A stretch of 64,000 nucleotides of DNA from Quillaja saponaria. Lineage: Eukaryota; Streptophyta; Magnoliopsida; Fabales; Quillajaceae. The position numbers and the translations under genes were made by a program. Location of the stretch: the NCBI GenBank assembly GCA_029379385.1, contig CM055613.1:24463652-24527651 (forward strand), written 5' to 3'. Under the pieces are notes generated by a model. It made no database searches. It saw only the letters and a list, made by a program, of their open reading frames with translations, and was not told where the DNA came from. Position 1 is the stretch's first letter. The number at the start of each line of letters is the position of its first letter. Shown here one piece after another: positions 11,876 through 25,318 of this stretch.

Positions 11876-13317
11876 TATATAATCGCAAGTGCACTTATCG
11901 TCCTCAAGTAATATAGTAACAAGTAGAGATCATTCTCACGAGAAATAATTATTCTTTTTAATGTTAATTACCACTACAATGCAACTTAAATCTAATCAAG
12001 CCAATATATATTCAAATATAAACTCAATTTAAAAATATTAAAACTGAGCCTAGTTCACGATATCCCTCACACCACACCTTAATAACTTTAATTTAAATCA
12101 ATTCATGCATTAGCTAATATTAACATAGATTTTTTAATCAATTACTAGCATACTCTTGTGTCTTGCAATTATATATTTTTCTTAGTCTAATTTCCTATAT
12201 GAATTATTTTATGCAAACTCATTAAGAATCAATCTCTTGGTTACTTATGGTAAAAGAGCATAATCCTATCTCTTAAACAAATCAGATCATCCAAATAATA
12301 TGAACAATTCAAACATAAGTTATATCACTTAAGGCTAATCCAAAAACTGACACTTCCAAGTCAAATTCATAATTTTTATTCAATCTAACTAGTGATTAAA
12401 CAATTAGAAATATTAAGAACAAGGCAAAATAAATACCAAAACTAAAGTATGCATTGAAATAAAAGTAAAGCCACGTCGACTACATTTAAGTTCAACCGTT
12501 TTTCTTAGAATACGACTACTCCATATTAACTATAGAAAACATAAAAACTAAAGACATAACCATTACAAATAAATAGAAAATAAGAAGAAAAATAAAATAA
12601 AAACTAGAGGTCGTCACTCTTTGGATCTCTTTCAACTCCTTAGCACTTTCTATTACGAGCTCTGGTGTGTCTATTAACCTTAGCCTTGCTCTTTTATTTA
12701 TAAGCCTCTTCCTCTTATTTTAATTAAAGTAGAAGTCCTTAAAATCCTTACAACCGCTGCAGCACAGGCATTTATGGCGTTACAGCACTACAATGACTGT
12801 TTATTCTCAATAAGACTCGTCTTGTATCACGTTGTGGCTTCACATACGTAGGCGCTACGATGTTAATCCCTTGCTTGGTTTATGAAAATTGTCTTTACTT
12901 TAGTACTGTAGCTTCCTTCCCATCACGCGACAGCTTCAATCTTCAAGTGTCGCGGCTTCTAGCTCACTGACTTATTTAGTTTTCCTCCTTTTGTATTAGC
13001 ATCGCGGCTTGATCTTAGTGGTGCCGTAGCTGAGTCATCTCTGCCTAATCTGTCAAATTCTTCCTTTGATACACCATGGCCTCTTGAATTTTAGCCCTGC
13101 GGTGCTAGTTAAGTTGTTTCCTTTCTCTAATTTAAATTAGGTCATTGTAAAGACACCTAAAATAAATTAAATAACAAAATTCGAAAAAATACTCCTAATT
13201 AAGATAAATACTATTCAAAACTCGTAAAACATCCTAAAACAACTCTAACAATATAATTGACTAATATTCTAACTCAAAATATCAGAGTGAAATAACTTTA
13301 TTACACTAGAGTTATCA
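11876..13317 (-). repeat. LTR-like insertion (probable solo LTR) inside LINE RNase H
   Basis: The block starts TGATAGGAATTATATAATCG and ends ...CTAGAGTTATCA; on the minus strand it reads TGATAACTCTAG...CCTATCA, with TG and CA ends as in an LTR. It contains no coding sequence. Its right part has higher GC and several CG sites (12750-13100). The flanking 5-mers (CTATT and CTTTA) match at only three positions, so the target duplication is unclear. The boundaries are nevertheless supported because the LINE RNase H domain is interrupted exactly here. The phrase GCAAGTGCACTTATCG near the left end resembles a repeat I have seen in many plant genomes, but I cannot name the family. Confidence 0.55.
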
Positions 13318-13610
13318 CTTTAGTAAATACTTTATCATAGTCATGCAAAATGGCATTCAAGAGCCCAACCGAATCCACTTCTGCCACAATCCTTATGTAT
13401 CCCTTACTTCAGGCCATAATCAATCCACATAGAAGCCCTCTACAACTCGGCAACAAAGGAAGAGCAACCCACAGTCTTTCCATAGCCACATATGCAAATC
13501 TCGTCTTCATTCCTAAGAAGTCCAGCTACACTCACTAGTCCTGGATTACCCCTTGAGGCTCCATCCTTGTTTAACTTAACCCATCCCACTAGGGGAAGGT
13601 TTTAGCCAAC
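13318..13610 (-). pseudogene. LINE RNase H domain, N-terminal part
   Basis: Reading from 13610 leftwards: VKLNKDGASRGNPGLVSVAG then LLRNEDEICICGYGKTVG, then SSFVAEL, then EVDSVGLL-like residues after a frame slip. KxNxDGA, GNPG and AEL are hallmarks of the RNase H (RVT_3) domain at the end of plant LINE ORF2. The domain stops abruptly at the LTR-like insertion and resumes at 11875. Confidence 0.75.
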
Positions 13611-14522
13611 CATTACTATTTGCCTCACAATCCTAGATAGTGAGCATCTTACCAGATAATCATCATGTATAATCTTATGATTGTATCTACAAATTGGCAG
13701 CTCTGGCCTTATAGGCTAAACAAAGCTATCGACAAAGTAAGCTTAATTCCTCAAATTTCAAATGAACCAGCAAGTTATCCCAAAAAGGATATGATTGTTT
13801 TCCATTTGGCTTGACTATTTCAAAAAGCAACATAATCAATCCAAAATATCACCCTGGTATAACTCTGCTCTATCCGTGAAACCCCCAATGCTCATTCAAA
13901 CTCTACGAACATTAGTATAGTCTCCTAGTACATAACACAAGGTTTTCTCTACACTATTGCACATACAGAACGTAAGATCAATACCCTATATAAATTTAGC
14001 TTTAAAGCTTTTGGTTACCAATCTCCTATGTAACACCATTCACCGGAAAAGCTAATTACGTTACTATTCTTTCCATTTCCAAATAATCGTCCATAGTTTA
14101 TGCTTAAGTGCCAAATAGGCTTTAGCAATGGAATTATATGCATTCATGGTAGTGAATATCCCTTTGGCTGAAGCTCCCCAAGCTATAATATATGTGTCAC
14201 ACTTAACTTTTGGAGGAAAAATCGCATAATTTTCTACTAAACTTCACCCGGAATAACTAGTTTAATACTTTCCTTATCCCAACAGCCCTATTCGTTAACC
14301 ATATCTCCGAGTTTCACTTTCACGTCCCTATAAGATGTGTCTATACTAGCATGATCATAAAGAAGTCCTTCTCCTGGAACCTAGTCATCCTTCCAGAACT
14401 TGATAGTATTGTCATCCCCAATAGCCCAATAAAATTCCTTTAAACTATTAAGCTAAACTTCACATACTAGATTTCCACAACTTTGAGTCATAACTTTTGG
14501 CTTGCAAGGGAATCAAAACTTC

Positions 14523-16132
14523 TCACTTCCATAGATATTTCGAATGAAGGACTTGCCCCCATAAGTTATCTAACTTAGCAATAATTCTACAACCCAACTT
14601 CAACATAAAAGCTCTATTATATACCTTGAGATCCTTTAACCCCAACCCACCATTCTCCTTAAGTTGTAGTATAATTGACCCGCTGATAATATGTTGTTTC
14701 CTGTAGTCATCCTCATCCCCTATATAAATCGCATGCTCAGTCATTCTCATCACAGATTCTAATCGACAACTTCGCTAACTACACCGCATAAATAGGGACT
14801 AATTGAAGCATAGAGTGGACTAAGATTATCTTTCTTGTCATCGAAAAAAGGCTTCATCTTCCAACCAGCCAACCTATTTTTAACTTTCTCCACAATGTGC
14901 TAGTATGCACGCCTAATTGTTCTCCATAACACAAAGGCACACCTAGATAGAAGCCTAAGTCCCCGATAACTTTAAAGCCATTCATCCGAGCAACAAAGTG
15001 CTTCAAAGCACTCCTTGCATTTTTGGAGAAAAAGAATATGGTTTTAGCAATACTCACTTTTTGTCCTGAAGCTTTGCTAGAATCCAACAAGGTGTCATTG
15101 ATTATTCTAGCTTGATTAACCAAAGCCTCTAAAAACAAGATTAAGTCATCAACAAACATGAGGTAGGAAACAAAAGGACTCCCTTAACCTGCCCGAATAG
15201 ACTTTGAAGACTTATAGTCCACCTTAAAAGTAATTAGATATCTTAATCTTTTTATAACAAAAGCAAAAATGTAAGGAGATAACGGATCACCTTGATGTAT
15301 TTCTCCTGTGGGCTTGAAACTAGTGGCTCTCTCCCCATTCCATAAAATTTAAAAGGACATCGTGATAATGCAACCTATAATAACTCTAACAACCGAAGGA
15401 TTGAAGCCAATCATCTTAACAATATCTTCAATAAACATCAACTTAGTCTATCATAAATCTTTTCTAGATCGACTTTAATTGCCATGAATATTCTTTTCCC
15501 TGTCATGCATCTTATACTATATTGTCTAGAACATTATGCCTAGGAACAAAGTTTACTTGATTTGGGGCAACAATATCAGGCAAACTCTTCTCCAAACGGT
15601 TCACTATAATTTTTGGAATAATCTTATATATCACAATACATTGGCTTATAGACCTAAATTGACCTAAGGAACTAGGTTGCTCCACTTTGGGGATAAGGGA
15701 TATAAAAGTAATGTTTATTAGCACTAATTCTTGCAGATTAAAGAAGCATTTTCACACAAAATTAGAAACTGCTGGAATAACTACATCCTACTTGCTTTGA
15801 AAAAAAATTGATTGGAAACCATTTACCCTTGGAACTTTGAAGAGGTGCATATTAAAGAGTGCTTATTGAACCTGGCTAGTAGTAGGCAGTGAATTTATAC
15901 TCATGGCCATATCATGAGGACAACTTGAAAATTGGGTTATTATAATCAACAATTGCATTCTTAATTGCTCCTCCATAAAGTGATTATTGTGGAATCTCAC
16001 TACCATTGATTTAAGTTCATTATCATCCTCTATCCAAGAGTCGTTATCATTTTTAAGGATGACCATTTTGTTTTTCCTTCTTCTAATCATAATGGTAGTA
16101 TAGAAAAACTTAGTATTTCTATTACTAGTCAT
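14523..16132 (-). pseudogene. L1 LINE reverse transcriptase, broken
   Basis: Four separate open fragments carry recognisable L1 RT motifs: the LIPK-x-x-x-P-x-x-x-x-x-FR-x-IS block, the NRLxxxLPxxxxPxQ block, the FVDD catalytic box at about 15150, and the GGLGxKDLxxxNxAFxxK block downstream. They lie in different frames with stops between them. The endonuclease that should precede it is not found to the right of 16250, so the copy is 5'-truncated, which is usual for LINEs. Confidence 0.85.
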
Positions 16133-16250
16133 GATCTACTAACTCCTTGATTTTTGATTCTACATTATTTCCTCTTGGTGAATGATTTCTAGGAGTTTTA
16201 TATGCATCTCTTACTTCATTTGAGATAAAGCATTCAAATTTATTATTATT

Positions 16251-18179
16251 TCTAGAAATGAGATTATACAAAATAACACTTTAGTTTTATTTGTTGTGTG
16301 AGGGGCAATGGGTCGAAGTAACCAATGAAGCTTCTTAAGAACATGATCAAACAAGGATACATAATAGAATATAGTTATTAACTAGTGTATTAAGACTGAT
16401 CAAGAAAGCCCATTGTATGCACCAAGATGTTCAAAAAAAAAAATTAAAAAAAAAAATTACTTCCCAATTACAAATAAATAATAAAGAAGAATACATATTA
16501 ACAAAGAGGTTTTCAATTTTTATATTGCTAAACATAAAGGGCCAGACAGATCTTACCAAAGACTGGTGATCCATCAATATTACAGAGAAAACTTTACTTT
16601 ACTGCTCAGTGTTTTAGAAGCTAACTTTACTTTATTGTTCAATGTTTTCCTCAAGTTAATTGTGCATACAATATTTGTCACTCTTCTCCTCAAGAAAAGG
16701 GAAAAAAAAAGTAATAGATTTATATAGTTGACTCTGTACTTGTTTTCATTTTCTATGTGCAATAATTTTATATTTTTTGTTCTTGTTTTGATCTACTACT
16801 ATTGTAGTTATATTTTCCTAACATCCTATGTGCTTACAACGAATATGATTATAGTCTTTCATCAAAGTTTGCAAGGAAAACTTTAAACGTAAGCTCACCT
16901 TAAAAGAATAAAAAAAATAAAATGCATCAAGCCTACTAGCAACGATATTGATTAATAACCAAAGTTCTAGTTACAATAGATCAAACCTAAATGTGAAAAC
17001 TTTCATTGAAGATCAAATGAATAAACTCATTTGAAAACTTCAATACCTAAAGGAAAATAATAGTAGAAAAAAAGATAATAAAGAAGAATTTTGATACATA
17101 GTTGATTTATAATAGACTAAATCAAATTACCAATATGACTTGGATAAAAGTTCAATGCCAAATATTATGAATACTTAATAAAATTGCATAATTACTTTGT
17201 AATAGACTATTAATTATTGATTTTGGTCAATCTAACAATTCATTCCACTTTCTTAGATTACAATAATCATGTTACAGTTGAAAGAAAGAGTTGAAGGAGA
17301 TAACATAATGATATTGCTAGCTACTAGCAAAATATATTATGCTATTTTCAAGTGTCATTTTTTATACCTAGCTTTAACAAAATGAATGAAGACAAAAAAT
17401 GTATGAAGAAAACGTTTAATTTTCCATTTTCATAAATTGTGAGCTATTGCATATATACTAGTAGCAGGAGGTCCATGTATTTAATTGCTTGTTACTTGCT
17501 ATTATATTTAAGTCTCTCCAAGAAATAGCAGGTAAGATGTTTTCTTGCTTCTTAAAGTTTGTAGCTTTGACTTGTTACTTCATTTTCAGTCAAATAGGTA
17601 ACTTTCTTACTTACCTATAACCCCAACATTATACTTGGCAGTGAGCTTACTTCTTTAATAACTTTCTATCATGAAATGAATCACATGCAGCATATATATT
17701 ACTTAAATTTATTTGGTACATATTTTCTGAGTCTAGTAGAAGCTGTAGGTAGTTCATGTAAAACTTGAGCACATTAACTAGTTTTGCAAAAATTTATGTA
17801 ATCAATCTTAATAATCTTGAATTAAGCCTGTTTTGAATAGTTTTTAAGTCTCTAATTATGTATAGGGATGTAAAACTCTAAAATGCATGCTTCTATACAT
17901 ACAAAAAGGATATTCTTAGGATATCCTCTACTTAGGCAGTAAGTTACTACAAAAGAAATAATGGATATGTGACTTTAGTGATGCAGCCTTAACACTTTTT
18001 TACTTACAGATAACCTCAACTTCTTGCTTGCACATGTTTATACCTTTTACTTTCCTAATTTATTATTGCATGCATATTTATAATAACTATGTATATGAAA
18101 TACCGTTTTCAATTATTTATTGATTTTATTATTGTTGTTTGTTAAAGTTATAAATTATAGAAAAATACAATAAAACTTA
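16251..18179. other. AT-rich intergenic stretch
   Basis: No recognisable protein or RNA gene. It includes A-rich runs near 16430 and a possible short secreted-peptide first exon at 17539-17622, reported as a finding only. Confidence 0.5.
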
Positions 18180-19970
18180 ATAATTTCCAATAGGCACATT
18201 AAGTACTTCAGATGCAAGATCAAAACTTATTAAAACAACTACTTATTATACTTCTTCTGTTCCGGCTCAAAATACATCTCCTTTATTTTCTAATGTGCCT
18301 TTAATTTTTGCAAAGGTGGCTGAGTTTTTAAAACGTCAGATATCAGAATTATGGAAAGTATTTTCTATTATATAAGCTACATTAGTGGGGATAAAGATTT
18401 TATTCGTCTAGCTGTGTGTATTTTCTATGATAAAGAATATATATGTTATAGTATTAGACATGGCACGAGTGTAATGAAAAATCACTTAAAAACTTGTAAC
18501 AAGTATCAAAAATATTTATTGTATAAATGACAGAAAACAATGAATAAATATAGAAAAACTATAGAGCTGAATGTTGAGAAAAATAATATTAAATATAGTT
18601 ATGATGATGTTAGGAGAGTTATTACAATATACTCTATTCTTGAAGAGTTGTTATTTAAGCATGTAAAGTCTTATACTTTTCATGAACTTTTATTTGTTGT
18701 TGTTCCTTAGTTTGAACCCTCATTTCATACTATTGTACATAAAAAATTAGAAAATAATTTTAGATGGGAAACAGAGATTGAAAATCTTCTAAACAAGAAC
18801 TAAGCAGCGAATATGTCTCACTATTGACATATCAACCTTGGTACAAAATCTGAATTATGGCACTCACTGCACACTTTATAGATGAAGATTGAAAATTGAA
18901 CAAGATAATCCTTAATTTTTTTTCCAAATTGATAGCCATAAGGGTGAAGATATAAAAAAAAAATTAAGAACTGTTTTTTAGCTTAAAGGTATTAAGATGA
19001 TATTCACAGTATACAACACAAGTTCTAATAATGCTTTTTAGAAGTTTTTCATGTTAGATCTTTTCCATCTAGAAATGCTAAATTTGTTAAGTGTGCCAAG
19101 AATGAGAAAGCACAATTTCATGGGTTAGTATATCTTGATGTGCTTACAGGTGTAACTCCACATACTTAATGCTTAATAGTACTCTTAAATTTCAAAATGC
19201 ATTTGAGCACTTTGATTACTATCATGATAATGCTTTCAAGAAATGGTTCCAGAAGCCAAATGACAAGGATAAAGAGAGAGATGATATGGAAGATGAGAAG
19301 GTTAAGGATGGTAGGATAGGCCCTTTTAATTCTGCTGATTGGCAAAATGTTAAGATATTGTTAGATTTTTGAAAAATTTTCATGAATTATATTAGGTTTT
19401 TCTAGCACTATGCATGTTAGATTCAATGCATGTTATAATAAAAATAGAATTGTGTTAGTTGAACTACAACGTTTGTGTATAAGTGATGAGGTGATTTTGA
19501 AAAAGATGACAAAAAACATGAAGAAGAAATATTGGGAGACACCAAAACAGATTAGGCCACTGATTTTTATGAATTTGATGCTGCTATGGACATGGGTTTG
19601 AAGGTTATAAAAGTATTGAATCAGTTGAATGATATTATAATAATGAAATTTCAAGAAATACTATTTAATCATATTCTGAAAATTGTAAATCTTCTTCTTA
19701 TCAAATTTGGTTGACTTTTCACATGGTTAAGATACCATTTTCTTTGATTTTGAACACACATGGAAGAAAACCAAAAAAACTAAGGTTCAGTTTAAGTCAG
19801 AAGTATATCTTTACTTAGATGAGGATATTGTTGATGATGATAGAGGATTTGACTTTTTTATTTGGGGGAGGTAAATACGAGCAAGTACAAGGTATTGTCT
19901 ATGATTGCTTGGGATGTATTAGTAAAACATGTATTCACAATGACTTCTAAATTACTATTTAGCATTGGAG
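18180..19970 (+). pseudogene. hAT transposase (zf-BED, ricesleeper-like), decayed copy 1
   Basis: Plus-strand remnants in family order. BED-finger-like region with SELWKVFSII, then HGTSVMKNHLKTCNKYQK (18340-18520). The SYDDVRRVITIYSILEELLF block and FHEF segment (18590-18690). A stretch around LW-x-S-LHTL (18840-18890). The linker with IGPFNSADWQNVKILLDF (19310-19370). The C-terminal dimerisation motif VNTSKYKVLSMIAWDVLV (about 19873-19926). Frameshifts and stops are frequent and the catalytic middle is largely deleted. I could not find its terminal repeats. Confidence 0.8.
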
Positions 19971-21654
19971 ATTGTATATTTTATTCTTTTCAAAACTCAT
20001 TGCATTGAAAAGCTTCTATGTTTGCAAATTTGGTTATCTCTTTCTTTTAATCATATTGATGCCATTGAAATCTTAAAAGAACTTGTAATTTCAAAAAACA
20101 TTTATACGTGCTTTTACAATTATGATATTTATAATTTCGTACTTACATAATATTTTACTTTCATTTATTTTAATTAATATTTAACAAATAATTAACCTTT
20201 TACTTCAAATTCAACAATGATAATTTACTAGATATTTCATTGAATATTGTAAGTTTTTCTTGTTATTATTCTTAATTTCATTGTTAATTCTTTTATCTAT
20301 ATTTTACTAAATATTATTTACTTAATATATAATTAACTAGATTTTTAATGGCGTAAAGGAATCTTATAGATCTTATATTGTACTTTAATTCTTTAAGTTA
20401 GAATTTGTTACTTATTGTGCTTAGGGTTAAAATTCGAATCGACTAGAACCAAATATAGCACTATTCAAATTTGTATTCGAATCTCAGAAATTGAATTTGA
20501 ATACTCAATCGGATCAAAATTAATAGTCTAATTGACCATAATATGAAATATCCAAATTTGAAGGATTTAGTTATAAAATTCGAATATCTGAATTCAAATT
20601 CAAATGTTTGATTATAAATTTCTTATACAGTGTACTTTAGAATCCAAATAATAGTAATAAAAGTTAAAATGTAAAATTTGCATCTAATAATAATAAAATT
20701 AATCTACAATTTCCATCCAAATTACAAGCAAAAACCATTTATATAATAACTACTAATTCTAGCTTCAGATGCTCCTGGCATCATTTCAAAAAGTAACTAC
20801 TCCTCCAACTGACAATTAAGAACTTAACATAACAAACCTGCATGAATCAAAATATAGAATAATATTTAGAAAGTATTCATTATCTCCAAAAAGTTGATAA
20901 TAATTAATAATATATAAATTATATGAATTAGTGTTCAGAAACTTGCAAATAGATAAAGTTTTCACCACATGTAAAGAGTATAAAATCTCATCATTCAACT
21001 AAAAAAACTACCAGAAAAGCTAACTAACTTGCAATATAGTCATTAAAAGAGAATGTCAGTGCAAGAAAATAAACATAACACTTAAACTTGCTTCCGAAAA
21101 CCTATATTTAATACTGAAGAGAATTAAAACAAAAGTACTACAAAATATGCTTCATTGGATTTAAACTCTTAGCCCAAGTCAAATTGATGTAACCCTATAA
21201 TTATCTTGCAAAGGAAGAATGCCATAAATAATATTTGAGATTCTTCACTGAATAAACACTATTTATTATTTGATCTGAATTCTTATGCTAATATCAGAAA
21301 CTAGGAATATATACTCAAACTTTAATGCTAATTTTTCTATCTCTTATCTCATACACATACTTAGCAACAACATTCATTCGCATACTATGCTATCATATAC
21401 ATTCAATAAGCATTTGAATCAGCTGAACATAATATGCAATACAATAAAAAACTTGTATAAAATAATATTTAATAAAAGAATTAATAAACAAATTAAGACA
21501 TGCCTTAAAATAGTACTGTAATCTTCGCTTCTCACTCTTCATTTTTCAAGGAAAGTTCCTGCACATACACAAAATAAGATAAAAATTATTAATGTGAAAA
21601 TAATAAAAAAAATGAGTTCAATTATATAATTTTATAAAAAAAATTAACATACAC

Positions 21655-23632
21655 TAAGAGCTTTCTGAATTCTGTAAATAGTATGAAACCAATCTCCACC
21701 ACAAATAAAAAATTTCACTGTTTTCGTAGATAAAGAAAAACTATATGAATCAATTACCCTACCACTAGCACTAAATGTGGACTCTTAAATAGAATCATAT
21801 ATTTTGTCTAGTTATATTTCTACCATTCTAGAAATTTAAAATGTTTTTAATCATCTTAATGGCATCTAAACATAGGCTCCTGAAGGTATAGCTCCAATTC
21901 GGATATAGATTGATGTATTTGTTCTTGTTCTATTGCTTTTTATATAAGCATACTAATTCCTTTCAATCTTTTAGATGATTCATGACTTGTTTCAAATTGT
22001 AAAATGAAAGAAATGACAGCTGATAATCCAAGATTTGCTTCATTAGATGCATAATCATTATAAATCTGAATTAGGGTCTCTTTAATTTCTTCTTTCTTAT
22101 ACTCACTTTTAAAATAATCATAAATTAAAAGGAAACATATATCAATAGTTACCATCTTCAACCTTAAATCAAAGACTACAGCCACATTTATCACCAACTT
22201 TGATTTACCTGGTACTTATTAAAAGTTATCTTCATCTCATTAGCTAAATCTTGAATGAACTTATCTTGTGTATTGGGTACCCTTTATCCAAAACTTGCTT
22301 AGCCCTATACACTCAGGAAGATACAAGTTAGCAGTCAGGTATAAACTGCCAGAAATCATCTCTGTGACTTCATTGAACACTTCTAAAATTCCACACGCCT
22401 TCCTCATATTTTCCTAATCCTCAAGTGTTGCCAAATTAGTATAAGTTGATTCTTGCCATTGAAAACTTGGAAATGTACTTTGAAACTCTAGTGCACTAAG
22501 CAACATTTTGTATGTAGAGTTCTAACAGGTAGGAACATCAAGACCAAGCTTTTTAGAAGCCAGTGCTTTCGCTTGTGCATATTCTAAAAAAAAAAAATGT
22601 TTAAAGCCTGGCTTCAGAAGAATTAATGAACTTGACACTATCTCTTACATTCTTAATGACACCTTTAATTATTTTCATGCCATGTTGAACAATAATATTA
22701 AGAATGTGTGCACAACATCGAACATGAAACAACTTTCCTCCACCTATCATCTTGTTGTTGATTTTCAAGACCTCCTTCAATGTCCTTAAATATACATCAT
22801 TGTATGATGCACTGTCAACCAATATTATAAGGACTTTTTTTTCAATTCCGTAATGCATAAGACAATTTTGTATATACCTTGCAATGTCTACACCACAACG
22901 AGGAGTAGGAACATGAGTAAAGCTCAAAACCAACTTTTGCAATTTTCAGTTATAAAGAAAATGAACTGTGATTGTCATATACTCAATTTTTTGACTTTGC
23001 AATTTCCAGTTGTCAGTTGTCAAGAAGACACGATTGACATCCTTAAGCTTGGTCTTTAACTTTTCCCTTTCAATTTCGTAGAGCCTCATATAGTCTTTCT
23101 TCACAATCTTGCAAGATATCTTCACAAATTAAGCATTTAGAGCTTTATTATATAAGATAAACAATGGATACTCCACGAAGTTGAATGGAAGCTCATGCAC
23201 CATCATTAGATATGCTAGTATCTCTTTAATCTTCATTAGCTGATACGTCTTAGTATCCACATAAACTGAATGCATAAATACAGCTTCAACAGTATTTTCT
23301 GATGGTAGAAAATTAAGTTGCTTTTGTTTCCTATCATTAGCTTTCTTAATCATGCATATCTTCAAATGATTCCTTAAATGGCTTGTGGAACTAGTACCAT
23401 GATGAGTAAGTTACCTTTTACAATATATACATTGATTTTTTTTTCACACCATTTGAAAGTGTGATGGTCTTGAAGTCAACCCTCACAATTGATATCCTTT
23501 AATATTAGCTTTCTTCTGAAACTCCATTAACTGCGCTTCAACATCAATATCTTCGATTGACATTGGAAAATCGAGATCATCATTCAAGTCCAATTGATTC
23601 ATATCCTTCGTTAGTCATTCCTTTGATGGATT
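21655..23632 (-). pseudogene. hAT transposase of copy 2, broken
   Basis: Reading right to left: an acidic N-terminus (LDLNDDLDFPMSIEDIDVEA, about 23540-23600); a BED-finger remnant (QCIYCKR then HHGTSSTSHLRNHLK, 23370-23450); MMVHELPFNFVEYP (23150-23210); LTTDNWKLQS-like residues (about 23010); VDSASYNDVYLRTLK and FHVRCCAHILNIIVQHGMK (22680-22850); VAVVFDLRLKM (22150-22195); and the C-terminal dimerisation end STFSASGRVIDSYSFSLST followed by FICGGDWFHT (about 21680-21790). The longest intact piece is 22601-22942. Stops and frameshifts separate the blocks. It is less decayed than copy 1 and keeps the whole domain order. Confidence 0.85.
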
Positions 23633-25087
23633 CATATCTCTGTAATCAAAATCAAAATTAAGTACACATCAGTAAAGAATTAAGGAGAAAGCAACTAATA
23701 ATACATTATATTAACAAATATTAAAGTTGTACGTATGTATATCTAGCTATTTTAATTAGGTCATCATGTTCATTATCATAATATATGCTGGTTAGCCATC
23801 AAATACCATCTTTATACCTTTAATCAATATTTGTCACTAAGCTCACATCTTATCATGCTCATTTTCGATAACCAAGTAGCGTGGTGACAAATAAAATATA
23901 TTATGAACCATAATAGGCTCTTTAGTAACTTGAATTGCAATACTCGAAGTGAGCATTTATAATTCTAGTACAATTTTTGATCCAACATGTTGATATTACA
24001 ACTGATATGAGAATAAAGTTAAAGGCTTAAAAGAAGAACCTAATCTACTATATATTTAAGAGCTATTGAGTGATATGGAAAATAAATAGCATATGCGATA
24101 AGCAATAAAAATTAAAATTTGCATTCTATGCTTTAGAAAAAAAAAAATTTGAGTAAATACTTTGATCTCATTCAAACTTCAAACTTGATAAATGTCAAAA
24201 TAAAGGATATGATTTCATTCTCATTAAAAATATATATTGTCAAAAACAGGAAAACAAACTTAGACTCCGACGTGGAAAAGTGAATAATAAGATCATAAAA
24301 AAAAAAAAAAAAGTAATTTGATAATCTTTTGATTTAGTTTTCTCTTATCAGTGGTCATCTTCAAGCCACTTCACTTGTTGAATCAAAACTTAATTTGATT
24401 ATATCCTTTTCAATTAACAAGTTTCTAACAACTGACATTTGATTCTTTTTCTGTTTTAGGAGAGTCTAATTGGTGCAAAGATGAACTATAAGCATTGTAT
24501 TATGCAGAAGTCAGTCATTAATAAAAAATAAAATATGAGACTTATATAAGTAAAATAACAAAGGTTCTTTAGAGGTTAACAAATAATATAAGTCAGTCAC
24601 TAATGAAACTATAAGCATTGCATTATGTATCAAGTTGAACATAGAGAGAAGTAATTCAAAATCTTTCATTTATAGAGGCTCTAACAGGTAAGTTAGTCCT
24701 GAAACAACTCCATAGCATCTGTCACAAAAGGGTACATTCAAGAAGTATTTTTATTTAAACCCTACAATAATTCTACCATTTACAATAGAGATATGTACAA
24801 GCACACATACACACCACTTTTTAACTTTTAGTCTCTTTGTTGCAGAAAAGTAAAAGACTAAAGAAGTTTAGAATGTTAGAACCCTAGAAATTTAGGAAAA
24901 GAACTAAAGAAGTCCTAACCTTGAAATCTTGCCAGTGCTAGAATAAAATAGAATGTCGGATTGGCAGTGTCGGATGCAGAGGTAGAAAGAGCTGTTAATG
25001 ATGAATCACCTATAGGCCAATGAGAATAGTTAAGGGTTTTGGACTTATTGCCTTTGAGTCTTTTTTTAAAATATTTTAATAATAAGT

Positions 25088-25122
25088 TTATATGTATATA
25101 CATATATATATATATATATGAT
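25088..25122. repeat. TA-rich microsatellite
   Basis: An alternating TATATGTATA...(TA)n run inside the right arm of the hAT copy 2 element. Confidence 0.75.
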
Positions 25123-25318
25123 AATATAATATTATAAATCAAATAATATTCAAATCGTACAACAAACTGTTCATCGAATTACAAATCAAATATGCTACAA
25201 TTTGTATTTGGATTCAAAACAAAATTCAAATTTTAGGCATTATCCAAATTCAATTCGAATACTACTCAAATTGAATTCAAATTCAGATTCAAATAATCCA
25301 GTTCGAATTCCAGGCCTA

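Larger units (their letters stand above)
11590..16250 (-). mobile_element. L1-type LINE, decayed, interrupted by an LTR-like insertion
   Basis: Minus-strand remnants in the order expected of a plant L1 ORF2. Pre-RT linker with NTKFFYTTIMIRRRKNKM (15863-16132). RT fingers with LIPKVEQPSSLGQFRSIS and IVNRLEKSLPDIVAPNQ (15512-15724). RT palm with SPFVSYLMFVDDLILF (15120-15180), where FVDD stands for the usual FADD. RT thumb/connection with KENGGLGLKDLKVYNRAFMLK (14523-14753). A Cys-rich segment near 13900-14000, then an RNase H domain split in two (13318-13610 and 11640-11875). Many stops and frameshifts; the endonuclease is missing. Long dead. Confidence 0.85.
20422..25318 (-). mobile_element. 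hAT transposon, copy 2, with termini and 8-bp target duplication
   Basis: The left end starts TAGGGTTAAAATTCGAATCG; the right end read inwards is TAGGCCTGGAATTCGAACTGG. They agree at 14 of the first 21 positions, including TAGG and AATTCGAA, a hAT-like pattern. Flanking 8-mers are ATTGTGCT (20414-20421) and GCTGTGCT (25319-25326), six of eight identical, as expected for an aged hAT target duplication. Both subterminal regions (20440-20610 and 25140-25310) are full of AATTCGAAT/ATTCAAATTC words in both orientations. The transposase between them is in the minus orientation. Confidence 0.8.
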
